Assembly (NCBI GenBank): GCA_022825855.1
Contig: JAJDWB010000018.1
Coordinates: 62,001-126,000, forward strand
Direction: 5' to 3'
Origin: Dehalococcoidia bacterium
GTDB lineage: Bacteria; Chloroflexota; Dehalococcoidia; Bin125
DNA length: 64,000 nucleotides
Shown here piece by piece: positions 25,429 to 33,628 of this stretch (position 1 is the first letter of the stretch; every line of letters begins with the position of its first letter). The notes below the pieces were generated by a model. The model did not search any database and was not told the origin of the DNA. It worked only from the letters and a program-made list of their open reading frames with translations. Made by a program: the position numbers and the translations under genes.

Positions 25429-27165
25429 ATGGCGACACTGGCGGGGGCACAGACCACTCCGTATGCCGGGGCGAACGCCTGGCGAGTGATCCTCGAGTGG
25501 TTGACCACGGTCGACCACAAGAAGATCGGCATCATGTACCTCTGGACCGCCGGCGCGTTCGGGCTGGTCGGCATGGCATTCTCCCTCGTCATGCGCACCG
25601 AGCTCGCCCAGACCGGCACCATCATCTCGGCGGAAACCTACAACTCGATCTTCACGATGCACGGTAGCGTGATGATCTTCCTCTTCCTGCTGCCGGTCGG
25701 CGCCGCGTTCATGAACTACTCGATGCCGCTCCAAATCGGCGCACTGGACATGGCATTCCCCCGGATCAACGCGCTCTCGTTCTGGATCTTCCTCTTCGGC
25801 GGCGTGCTGCTCACGCTCAGCTTCGCCGCCGAGGGCGGCACCGCTTCCGCGGGCTGGACCGCCTATCCGCCCGTCACCCTCGACACCGCCAGCAATGCCG
25901 AGCCTCCCGGCGCTGGCATGGACATGTGGTTGGTCGGTGTAATCCTGTTGGGCCAGGCGTCGATCTTCGGGTCGATCAACTTCCTGGTCACGATCTTCAA
26001 GATGCGCGCGCCGGGCATGACGATGTGGCGGCTGCCGCTTTTCACCTGGACCACGCTGGTCACCGGACTGCTGATCCTGCTCTCGACGCCCGTGCTGGCG
26101 GCCGCGCTGGTGCTTGGCTTCATCGACCGTAACGGGGCCGAGGGCGCCTTCTTCGACCCCGCCGCCGGAGGTCAGCCGCTGCTCTGGCAGAATCTGTTCT
26201 GGTTCTATTCGCACCCGGCCGTCTACATCATGATCTTGCCCGCCATGGGCATCGTCTCCGACGTATTCGGCGTCTTCACCAGGCGTCCCGTCTTCGGCTA
26301 TCGCTCCATGGTGCTCGCGCTGGTCGCGATCGGCCTGCTCGGATTCATCGTCTGGGCGCACCACATGTTTACGACCGGCGGCGTCTTCCTGCCCTTCTTC
26401 ATGGGTGCGACCTTCCTGATCGCGGTGCCCACCGGGGTCAAGATGTTCAACTGGATCGCGACCATGTGGCGCGGCTCGAACATCTTCCCCACGGCGATGC
26501 TGTTCAGCGTCGGCTTCCTGATGCTCTTCCTGATCGGCGGCATCACCGGCGTCTTCCACGCCGCGGTGCCGGTCGATTTCGCCCTGCACGACACCTACTT
26601 CGTCGTCGGCCACTTCCACTACACGATGTCGATCGCGGCGACCTTCGGATTCCTCGCCGGTTGCTACTACTGGTTCCCCAAGATGTTCGGCAAGTTCATG
26701 AATGAGGGGCTGGGCAAGCTCCACTTCTGGCTGCTGTTCATCGGCGTCAACCTGGTCTTCTTCACCCAGTTGATGCTCGGCCTCGACGGCATGCCGCGGC
26801 GAATCAACGACTACGCCGACAACCCCGGCTGGGAGCTGATGAACATGCTGATCACGATCGGCGCGTTCGTCTCCGCGGCCGGCATGATGGTCTTCCTCTA
26901 CAACGTCTTCTACTCGCTCAAGTGGGGCGAACGGGCCGGCTCCGACCCCTGGGAAGGCACCACGCTCGAGTGGGCGACCACCTCGCCCCCGCCGGCGCAC
27001 AACTTCGACTCGCTGCCCGAAATTCGCTCCGAGCGCCCGCTCTTCGACCTGCGCTTCGGTGAGCGCCTGCAGGACGACCCGCACTATCACGTCAACGGCA
27101 ATGGACACGGCAACGGGGCGGGCGGCGTCAAGACGCCCTCCGCCTCAGCGCGGGAGGAGGGCTAG
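25429..27165 (+). CDS. coxA: Cytochrome c oxidase subunit I, A2-type
   Basis: The protein has 578 residues with 12 or more membrane helices. The low-spin heme a ligands are His78 (FTMHGS) and His397, the heme a3 ligand is His395 (GHFHYTM), and the CuB ligands are His262, His311 and His312. Tyr266 is the cross-linked tyrosine. The K-channel lysine is in AVPTGVKMFNW (Lys338). Helix VI reads FYSHPAVYI: the D-channel glutamate of A1 oxidases is absent and the Tyr-Ser pair (260-261) is present, which defines the A2 subtype of caa3 oxidases. It reduces oxygen to water and pumps protons. A Gly/Asn/His-rich tail ends the protein. Confidence 0.96.
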   Translation: MATLAGAQTTPYAGANAWRVILEWLTTVDHKKIGIMYLWTAGAFGLVGMAFSLVMRTELAQTGTIISAETYNSIFTMHGSVMIFLFLLPVGAAFMNYSMPLQIGALDMAFPRINALSFWIFLFGGVLLTLSFAAEGGTASAGWTAYPPVTLDTASNAEPPGAGMDMWLVGVILLGQASIFGSINFLVTIFKMRAPGMTMWRLPLFTWTTLVTGLLILLSTPVLAAALVLGFIDRNGAEGAFFDPAAGGQPLLWQNLFWFYSHPAVYIMILPAMGIVSDVFGVFTRRPVFGYRSMVLALVAIGLLGFIVWAHHMFTTGGVFLPFFMGATFLIAVPTGVKMFNWIATMWRGSNIFPTAMLFSVGFLMLFLIGGITGVFHAAVPVDFALHDTYFVVGHFHYTMSIAATFGFLAGCYYWFPKMFGKFMNEGLGKLHFWLLFIGVNLVFFTQLMLGLDGMPRRINDYADNPGWELMNMLITIGAFVSAAGMMVFLYNVFYSLKWGERAGSDPWEGTTLEWATTSPPPAHNFDSLPEIRSERPLFDLRFGERLQDDPHYHVNGNGHGNGAGGVKTPSASAREEG

Positions 27166-27167
27166 TC

Positions 27168-27788
27168 ATGGCAGCCGGAACTCTTCCTCAGCGTCGCGTC
27201 CACCCGGTTCGCAGTTTCCTCGTCGGCGACGAACCGATGACCACCGGCCTGTGGGGCATCATCTTCTTCATCTTCTCGGAGATCATGTTCTTCGCCGGAC
27301 TGATCGCCGCAATGCTGGCCCTGCACAGCGACACTCTGTTCTGGGAACCGACCAACGGCGCGCATCGGGTCGAGGGCGATCACGTCCTGCCGATCCTGTT
27401 CACCATCCTGCTGGTCAGCACCTCGATCCCGATGCAGTTCGCGGCCTTCGCCATCCGCAAGGGCAACCGCCGCGCGATGCTGATCAACATGTCCATCGTG
27501 CTGGTCGTCGGCACGGCCTTCATCATCAACCAGTACTTCGAGTGGAGCCACGCCGGCTTCGGCATCTCCGACGGCCCCTACGCGGCGACGTTCTACACGT
27601 TGACCGGCTTCCACGGCGCGCACGTGATCGGCGGGCTGCTGTTCATCTTCGCCCAATGGCTGCGCGGTCTGCTGGGACACTTCGACGCCAAGCGCAACAC
27701 GGCGATTGAAGCCGCGACGCTCTACTGGCACTTCGTGGGCTTCGTATGGCTGCTGGTGATCTTCCCGCTCGTCTTCTTCCTCAGTTGA
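27168..27788 (+). CDS. coxC: Cytochrome c oxidase subunit III
   Basis: The protein has 206 residues, starting 2 bases after coxA. The length and five predicted membrane helices fit the short bacterial form of subunit III. Landmarks are GIIFFIFSEIMFFAGLIAAML, FYTLTGFHGAHVIGGLL and the terminal YWHFVGFVWLLVIFPLVF. The glutamate in FSEIMFFAG is conserved in the family. Subunit III stabilises the oxidase and helps proton uptake. It is part of the coxBAC run and is followed 13 bases later by ctaG. Confidence 0.94.
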   Translation: MAAGTLPQRRVHPVRSFLVGDEPMTTGLWGIIFFIFSEIMFFAGLIAAMLALHSDTLFWEPTNGAHRVEGDHVLPILFTILLVSTSIPMQFAAFAIRKGNRRAMLINMSIVLVVGTAFIINQYFEWSHAGFGISDGPYAATFYTLTGFHGAHVIGGLLFIFAQWLRGLLGHFDAKRNTAIEAATLYWHFVGFVWLLVIFPLVFFLS

Positions 27789-27801
27789 CGCAGGCTCGGC
27801 G

Positions 27802-28812
27802 GTGAGCGCGACTCGACGGCCGCGTCTGCTCTTGACGGCGGCCGGAGCCGCCCTGCTCGGGTCGTTGTTGCCGGCCGCCGTCTTCGCGCACGACGGCCGC
27901 TTTGCCGAGTCAGGCGACTTCCTCCACGCCCTCACCGTCTGGAGCTTGGACGCGCCCGGCATCGCCATTCTGGCGGTCGTCGGCGGGCTCTACGCCTGGG
28001 GCTACGCCCGGCTGCGCCGCGACTCGCCGCGCTTTCACTTTCCCCGCTGGCACGCCTGGTGCTTCGCCGCCGGCTGGGTCTTCATGCTGATCGGCCTGAT
28101 CTCGCCGGTAGACACCTACTCCGACGACCTCTTCTGGGTGCACATGCTGCAGCACGTGTTCATCACCATGCTGGTCGCGCCGCTGATGCTGCTCGGCGCT
28201 CCGGCGACGCTCGCCCTGCGCGCCGCCTCGCCGAGAATCCGGACGACCTATCTGATTCCGCTGCTCAACTCGCGCCTGGTCAAATTCCTGACCTGGCCGC
28301 CGGCGGCGCTGACCATCTACGTCGCCAGCGTCTGGAGCTGGCACTGGCCCGACGCCTACGACGCCGCAATCGCGTCGGAGGGCCTGCACTTCGTTGAGCA
28401 CGGCGTCTTTCTCTTCGGCGCCGTGCTGCTCTGGTGGCTGGTGATCGGCGTCGATGCGACCCGGCTGCGTCCCCATCATGTCTGGCGCTGCGTCCTGCTC
28501 GTCTTCGCCATCCTGCAGAACATTGGCCTCGGTTTGATCCTGATCAACGTCGGCGAGCCGATCTACGACACCTACGCCGCGGCGGCGGCTGTGCGCGAGT
28601 GGGGTCCCACGGCGCTGATGGACCAGCGCATCGGCGCAGGCATTATGTGGGTACCCGGATCGATGATGTTCGCCCTCGCGATCATCGTCACCGTCTACTA
28701 CTGGGCCGAGCGCGAGGGCTTCAAGGACCGCCGCAACGATGTCGTCCGCGATATGCAGATCCGCGTCCACGGCGAGATTCCCACGCTGGGACCTCGGCCC
28801 GGCGAACAATAG
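27802..28812 (+). CDS. ctaG: CtaG-type cytochrome c oxidase assembly membrane protein (caa3_CtaG)
   Basis: The protein has 336 residues from GTG at 27802, with a weak ribosome site. It begins with a signal-like helix and has about seven spans. It matches the caa3_CtaG family of Bacillus and Chloroflexota: WHAWCFAAGWVFMLIGLISPVDTY, FWVHMLQHVFITMLVAPLMLLGAP, WSWHWPDAYDAA and LVEHGVFLFG-type segments with several in-membrane histidines. In Bacillus the protein is needed for active caa3 oxidase. It is unrelated to the Cox11-type CtaG of proteobacteria. It follows coxC directly. Confidence 0.88.
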   Translation: MSATRRPRLLLTAAGAALLGSLLPAAVFAHDGRFAESGDFLHALTVWSLDAPGIAILAVVGGLYAWGYARLRRDSPRFHFPRWHAWCFAAGWVFMLIGLISPVDTYSDDLFWVHMLQHVFITMLVAPLMLLGAPATLALRAASPRIRTTYLIPLLNSRLVKFLTWPPAALTIYVASVWSWHWPDAYDAAIASEGLHFVEHGVFLFGAVLLWWLVIGVDATRLRPHHVWRCVLLVFAILQNIGLGLILINVGEPIYDTYAAAAAVREWGPTALMDQRIGAGIMWVPGSMMFALAIIVTVYYWAEREGFKDRRNDVVRDMQIRVHGEIPTLGPRPGEQ

Positions 28813-28931
28813 GCAATCAGTAAGCAGGCGTACAGCCGACCGATTGGGCGAGTATCGCCAAGACGCATGGAAGTGCGACACTACGGGATGCAACGCCGAG
28901 CCTGGCGGTTCGGTGACCAGAGCGGCTGCAG

Positions 28932-29990
28932 ATGGGTTCAATGACCAGGTACCAACGTGTCGGACTCGGGCTGGTGATCGGTCTGCTCGTCTTGACCGCG
29001 CTGGGCGGCATCGTCCGCGTCACCGGCTCCGGTCTCGCCTGTCCCGATTGGCCGGCCTGCTATGGCGCGCTCATCCCTTCCGGCGACTTCGGCGAGTTCG
29101 CGGCGCACCAGGTCTGGCTCGAATGGACGCACCGCCTGGTCGCGGCGATCATCGGGTTCATCATCCTGGGCTATGCCGCAGCTGCCTGGCGCCGATTCCG
29201 CGACCGCAACCGGGTCTGGATTCCGGCCGTGCTGTCGATCCCGTTGCTCGCGGTTCAAGTCGTGCTCGGTGGACTGACCGTGACCGAACGGCTCGAGGAA
29301 GCGATCGTCACGTTGCACCTCGCGACGGCCATGCTGATCCTGATGCTCGTTGCCTTCTCGTGGTTGAGCACGTTCGACTGGCGCGTGGTGACCCCGGATG
29401 ACGAAGCGCCCCTGGGCTCCGACTCCCCGTCGCAGGCGCGCAACTACGCCCGGATCGCGCTGGTCACCGCCATACTTGTCTACGCCGTCGTCGTGGTCGG
29501 CTCCTATGTCACCCATGTCGGCGCGGGACCGGACGCGGGCGCGAACGTTGGACCGGGCGGAGCGGCCTGCGGCAGCAACTGGCCGTTCTGCTACGGAGGC
29601 CTGTTTCCCGACGGCGAGTACGCTCAATGGAACATGGGACACCGATTCCTGGTCCTGTTCGGCGCGATCGCCCTGTTCGCAGCGTCGATGGGCGTGGTGA
29701 TGCTGCGGCCTCGCGCCCGCGGCCTCACGTTCATGGTGCACGGCGCGATGACGCTGTACGTCGCCCAGATCTTCATCGGCGCGGCGATGATCTGGATCAA
29801 CTTCGACGCGTGGGCACGGGCGCTGCACCTGTCGATGGGTTCGATCACCTGGCTGCTCGTGTCCGGGGCAGCCCTGGTCGCGATCTATCGCGCCGGCGGT
29901 CTGCGCGCCGGTGGCCGAACTGGCGCCAATCTCACCCCGGCTGGCACGCCCGGTACGAGCGCGTCGCTGGAGAGCGAGGGCGGTGGATGA
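28932..29990 (+). CDS. ctaA: Heme A synthase (CtaA/Cox15)
   Basis: The protein has 352 residues with eight membrane helices in two homologous four-helix halves. The start region reads ALGGIVRVTGSGLACPDWPACYG, and the second half repeats the pattern as ACGSNWPFCYGG. EWTHRLVAA and GHRFLVL carry heme-ligand histidines, and IVTLHLATAM and ARALHLSMGS carry others. The enzyme turns heme O into heme A for the oxidase. The two cysteine-bearing loops resemble the B. subtilis type. A 119-base gap separates it from ctaG, and it overlaps ctaB by 4 bases (ATGA). Confidence 0.92.
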   Translation: MGSMTRYQRVGLGLVIGLLVLTALGGIVRVTGSGLACPDWPACYGALIPSGDFGEFAAHQVWLEWTHRLVAAIIGFIILGYAAAAWRRFRDRNRVWIPAVLSIPLLAVQVVLGGLTVTERLEEAIVTLHLATAMLILMLVAFSWLSTFDWRVVTPDDEAPLGSDSPSQARNYARIALVTAILVYAVVVVGSYVTHVGAGPDAGANVGPGGAACGSNWPFCYGGLFPDGEYAQWNMGHRFLVLFGAIALFAASMGVVMLRPRARGLTFMVHGAMTLYVAQIFIGAAMIWINFDAWARALHLSMGSITWLLVSGAALVAIYRAGGLRAGGRTGANLTPAGTPGTSASLESEGGG

Positions 29991-30916
29991 CCGAACGCCC
30001 GCTCACACTCGCCCGTCCCGCCTCGCTGCCCAGCTCCCGCCGCGCTGTTGAGTTTGCGCGCGGCTACTGGGAGTTGACCAAGCCGGGCATCATCGGACTG
30101 CTGCTCGTGACGACCGTGCCAACCATGATCGTCGCCGCCGACGGCTGGCCCAGGGGCAGCTTCACCGACGGACTGGTGCTGATCCTGCTCACGTTGCTCG
30201 GCGGCATCCTCACCGCCGGCGGGGCCAACACGTTCAACCAGTGGTTCGACCGCGACATCGACGCGATCATGGAGCGAACCGCCAATCGGCCCTTGCCCGC
30301 CGGCGTCATCCAGCCTCGCCAGGCGCTCGTCTGGGGCGTGCTCCTCGCGGCGCTCGGCGGCGTGCAACTCGCCCTGACCGTGAACCTGCTCGCGGCGCTG
30401 CTGGCCGAGGCCGCCGTGCTCTTCTATGTCTTCGTCTACACCGTCTGGCTCAAGCGCTCGACGACCCAGAACATCGTCATCGGCGGGGCGGCCGGCGCGA
30501 TCCCTCCGCTGGTCGGCTGGGCGGCCGTCACAGGCGAGATCACCTGGACCCCGTTCATCCTCTTCCTCGTCATCTTCATGTGGACGCCGCCACACTTCTG
30601 GGCGCTGTCGCTCAAGTACCGCGACGACTACGCCCGCGCCGACGTGCCGATGCTGCCGGTCGTCTCCGGCGAGCGCGAGACGCGCAAGCAACTACTCATC
30701 TACTCGGTCGGGCTGGTTGCCGTCAGCCTGCTGGGACCGCTGGGCGGCCATCTGAGCTGGTGCTACGAGACCACCTGCGCCATCTCCGGCGCCGTCTTCA
30801 TCTGGATCGCCTGGCAGGTCTGGCGCGAACAGGCGCCGCCGATGCGGCTCTTCTTCGCCTCGATCGCCTACCTGTTCATCATCTTCGCCGCCGTCGGTCT
30901 GGATGTCCTCGTCTAG
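29987..30916 (+). CDS. ctaB: Protoheme IX farnesyltransferase (heme O synthase)
   Basis: The protein has 309 residues from the ATG that overlaps the ctaA stop codon. The UbiA-fold motifs are NTFNQWFDRDIDAIMERTANRPL (first aspartate-rich site), the pair KRST-TQNIVIGGAAGA, and the second site YRDDYARADVPMLPV. These bind magnesium and farnesyl diphosphate. Eight to nine spans are expected. It makes heme O, the substrate of ctaA, from heme B. Its stop codon overlaps that of the convergent lipoprotein gene by 4 bases. Confidence 0.93.
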   Translation: MTERPLTLARPASLPSSRRAVEFARGYWELTKPGIIGLLLVTTVPTMIVAADGWPRGSFTDGLVLILLTLLGGILTAGGANTFNQWFDRDIDAIMERTANRPLPAGVIQPRQALVWGVLLAALGGVQLALTVNLLAALLAEAAVLFYVFVYTVWLKRSTTQNIVIGGAAGAIPPLVGWAAVTGEITWTPFILFLVIFMWTPPHFWALSLKYRDDYARADVPMLPVVSGERETRKQLLIYSVGLVAVSLLGPLGGHLSWCYETTCAISGAVFIWIAWQVWREQAPPMRLFFASIAYLFIIFAAVGLDVLV

Positions 30917-31785
30917 CGCCGGACTCTGTCGATCGCGGCGCTCAACTCCGAATCGTCTACGACGATCTCAAAGCGCTCAGCGATCGTCCCGTCGGCGTCG
31001 ACGATGAAGAACTGCGGCTCAGCCTCGATCACCCAGGCCTCGTTGGCGGCGTCGATCATCGCTTGCAGCTCTCCCGACCTCGGACGGCCGAACGGCTCGA
31101 CGTGCAGCACCGCAATCTCCGACCGCTGCAGGAGGGCTGCAGCCTGCTCAAGCGCCTGCGCGCAGGCGCGCCGTCCGGCGCAGCGCTCGGCCGAGCTCCA
31201 GACAATCAGAAACGGCTCGCCCGCCTCCAACAGTTGGGCGGCCGAGCGCTGGTACATCGGCAGCCGAGCATCTTCGACCTCCGCCATGCGCTCCAGCACG
31301 CCGTCGGCGATCGTCGGCGTCGGGGCGTTGGGCGCGCGCGCGCCGGGACGCAAGCCGCGAGGCGTCGCACTCACGAGAACCGGCAGGCGCGGGCTGCTCT
31401 CCGAGGAGCCGTCGGGCAACTCGACCGTCACAGCGAGGGCCCACTGCCCGGTCTCGTCGAAGGGCACATCGTCGGCGACCAGGTAGCGCAGTCCCTCAAC
31501 CACGATGGAGCGCAACTCCGATTCCGAGTGGAACTTGATTCCGGCCTCGGTCGGGTCGAAGTAGCGGATGCGGAACACCGCGTCGTCGCTGAACTCGGGC
31601 TGCCGGTCGCGGTCGAGCAGGGTCAGCACCAGCCGCTTCATCTCCACGTGCAACTCCGACGACTCGATTACGGGCACGAACGCGGCCTGGCTGGGCGAGA
31701 TGACGTTGCGTTCGTCGCGACCGCAGCCGGCCGCGAGTACTCCCAGCACGAGCACGGACACGAGCGCGATCCCTCGCACGCCCAT
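30913..31785 (-). CDS. Lipoprotein with thioredoxin-like C-terminal region
   Basis: The protein has 290 residues with a lipoprotein signal: MGVRG, a hydrophobic core and the lipobox LAAG-Cys21. The middle (about 60-135) looks like a beta-rich domain. Residues about 175-290 resemble a thioredoxin-like fold (FLIVWSSAERCAG, then EAEPQFFIVDADGTIAERFE), but the cysteines are spaced C-x5-C, not CxxC. It faces outward, next to oxidase biogenesis genes, and precedes an ABC-2 exporter on its strand. A role in extracytoplasmic redox or copper handling is possible but only inferred. Confidence 0.7.
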   Translation of the reverse strand: MGVRGIALVSVLVLGVLAAGCGRDERNVISPSQAAFVPVIESSELHVEMKRLVLTLLDRDRQPEFSDDAVFRIRYFDPTEAGIKFHSESELRSIVVEGLRYLVADDVPFDETGQWALAVTVELPDGSSESSPRLPVLVSATPRGLRPGARAPNAPTPTIADGVLERMAEVEDARLPMYQRSAAQLLEAGEPFLIVWSSAERCAGRRACAQALEQAAALLQRSEIAVLHVEPFGRPRSGELQAMIDAANEAWVIEAEPQFFIVDADGTIAERFEIVVDDSELSAAIDRVRR

Positions 31786-31789
31786 CGAC

Positions 31790-32581
31790 TCACACCGCCT
31801 TCGGCGCTCGGCTCAGCCCGAGCGCAAACACGACCAGCGCCAGGCCGCCGAGCACGAGTCCGTCGATCAGCGGGCCGATCAGTCCGTCCGGCGAATCCGC
31901 GTAGCTGGCGTAGTGCAGCAGGTCCACGGCATAGGTGAGCGGATTGACGTAGCCGATCACTTCAAGCCAGCCTGGTACCTGGTCAAGCGGGAAGAACGCG
32001 CCGGAGAGGAAGAACAGCGGGAAAAGCACCAGGTTGAAGATCAGGTGGAAGCCCTGCATCGTCTTGACCCGCAACGCCAGGAGCAACGAGAGCCCGGAGA
32101 GCATGAAGCTCAGCGCGAGCACCGTGGCCACCACGGTCGCCACTCCGCCCAGCCAACCGAACTGCCAGGCCAGATCGATGCCCGGAATCACGACCGCAAG
32201 CACGAGAATCGCCAGCGCTTGCAGCGAGCCAATCAGGATCGCGCTGAGCGCCTTGCCGAACAGAATGGTCCGCGCGCTGTGCGGCGAGGCGAGCAGCGCG
32301 CGCAGCAGGCCGCTCTCGCGGTCGCGGTAGAATCCCGCGCTCGAGAATGTCGAGGAGAACAGGGCCGTCATCGCAATCATGCCCGGGGCCAGGAACGAGG
32401 TGTAGTCGCCGTCGAGGATCCGCGGAGATGTGGGCTCGAGGCCGCTCGAGACTCCGACGCCGAGCAGCGCCATCAGCATCAAGGGAAACAACACGGAGGA
32501 GTAGAGCTGCGAACGCGACCGGGCCACCGCGCGCAGATCGCGCTGCAGCAACGCCAGCGACGCTCCCGCTACGCCCATCAT
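31790..32581 (-). CDS. ABC-2 type transporter permease
   Basis: The protein has 263 residues with six membrane helices. The start LLQRDLRAVARSRSQLYSSVLFPLMLM, the REGLL-like ESGLLRALLASPHSARTILFGKAL and the late FFPLDQVPGWLEVIGYVNPLTY are typical of the ABC-2/DrrB-like export permease family, as found with drug, lipid or polysaccharide exporters. Its start overlaps the stop of the ATPase gene by 4 bases (ATGA), so the two encode one exporter. Substrate unknown. Related exporters sit near cytochrome biogenesis genes in other bacteria, which leaves a respiratory link open. Confidence 0.88.
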   Translation of the reverse strand: MMGVAGASLALLQRDLRAVARSRSQLYSSVLFPLMLMALLGVGVSSGLEPTSPRILDGDYTSFLAPGMIAMTALFSSTFSSAGFYRDRESGLLRALLASPHSARTILFGKALSAILIGSLQALAILVLAVVIPGIDLAWQFGWLGGVATVVATVLALSFMLSGLSLLLALRVKTMQGFHLIFNLVLFPLFFLSGAFFPLDQVPGWLEVIGYVNPLTYAVDLLHYASYADSPDGLIGPLIDGLVLGGLALVVFALGLSRAPKAV

Positions 32582-33552
32582 GGTTGGCTCGCCGGAACGA
32601 CCGACTCGCCGTTCAGCGGCCGGCCGACGATCTGGAACCAGGCGTCGCGCAGGCTCGACTCACGGATACGGATCCCGGTGATCCGCGAACCGTACTGCTG
32701 GAACAGCTGCGGCACGATCTCGGCGGAGTGGTCGACGGTCAGATGCAGAGAGTCGTGAAAGCGATGCACGTCACCCACCCCCGGCCAGGCGGACAGGTTT
32801 GAGAGCTCGTCGTCGGTTGGGCTGGACCAGTCGAGTTCGAGCGCGTCGCGCTTCAGCCCGGCGGTCAGATTGCGGGGCGAGTCCTCGGCCAGGATTCGTC
32901 CCTCGCTGATGATCACGACCCGGTCGGCGTTTGCTTCCGCCTCGACGGTGTCGTTGGAGCAGACCACGATCGCGACGCCGTCCGCCGCACGCTCGTGCAG
33001 CGTCCGCCAGATGGCCGTACTGGAATCGGGATCCAGGGCCAGCGTGGGCTCGTCGAGCAGCAGCAGGTCCGGACAATGCAGCAACGCCCGCGCGATATCG
33101 AGCCTCCGGCGCAAGCCGCCCGACAGCGTCTCGCAGCGATCCTCGCCCCGCTCGCCAATGCCCAGATCATCGAGGATCTCGTCGCAGCGTCGGCCCAGTT
33201 CGCGGCGCGGCAGACCGAAGAGTCGGCCATGCAGCTCCAGCGTCTCTTGCAACGTCATCAGGTCGTCGGTGCTCGGTTCCTGCAGCACGAGTCCAATGCG
33301 CCGTCGAGCTTCCGGACCCTGCGGCGCGCCGAAGATGGCGACCGCCCCCTCTTGCGGCTCGATCTCGCCGCTCAGCATCTTCAAGATCGTGGACTTGCCC
33401 GCGCCGTTGGGTCCCAGCAGAGTCACAACCTCTCCACGGCCGACAGAGAGATTGACGTCGGAAACGCCGCGTCCGCCCGGCCAGGCGAAGGCGGCGGCGG
33501 CGAGTTGCGCGGCAGCGTCGGATGCCGGGGGTGGCTGAACCTGCGAAGACAC
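32578..33552 (-). CDS. ABC transporter ATP-binding protein
   Basis: The protein has 324 residues from GTG at 33552; the open frame continues upstream but crosses into the NAD synthetase start region. Walker A is GPNGAGKS (47-54), the Q-loop is QEPSTDD, the signature is LSGGLRRRLDIA (143-154) and Walker B is LLLLDEPTLALDP (163-175). The C-terminal region of about 90 residues is typical of DrrA/CcmA-like exporter ATPases. It drives the permease encoded next to it. The start codon has no ribosome site, but TACACT lies 7 bases ahead, suggesting a leaderless message. Confidence 0.9.
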   Translation of the reverse strand: MSSQVQPPPASDAAAQLAAAAFAWPGGRGVSDVNLSVGRGEVVTLLGPNGAGKSTILKMLSGEIEPQEGAVAIFGAPQGPEARRRIGLVLQEPSTDDLMTLQETLELHGRLFGLPRRELGRRCDEILDDLGIGERGEDRCETLSGGLRRRLDIARALLHCPDLLLLDEPTLALDPDSSTAIWRTLHERAADGVAIVVCSNDTVEAEANADRVVIISEGRILAEDSPRNLTAGLKRDALELDWSSPTDDELSNLSAWPGVGDVHRFHDSLHLTVDHSAEIVPQLFQQYGSRITGIRIRESSLRDAWFQIVGRPLNGESVVPASQP

Positions 33553-33559
33553 GAGATTG

Positions 33560-33565
33560 AGTGTA
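33560..33565 (-). promoter_or_regulatory. Candidate -10 element (TACACT), leaderless start
   Basis: On the minus strand TACACT lies 7 bases before GTG of the ABC ATPase. The surrounding 12 bases GCCGATACACTC occur identically before the gene at 57947. No ribosome site or -35 consensus is seen. Confidence 0.45.
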
Positions 33566-33628
33566 TCGGCGGTGCGATACGCTGCGATCCATCGGCTGGT
33601 GGCCGCCTGATGGAGTCGAGGAGCAATC

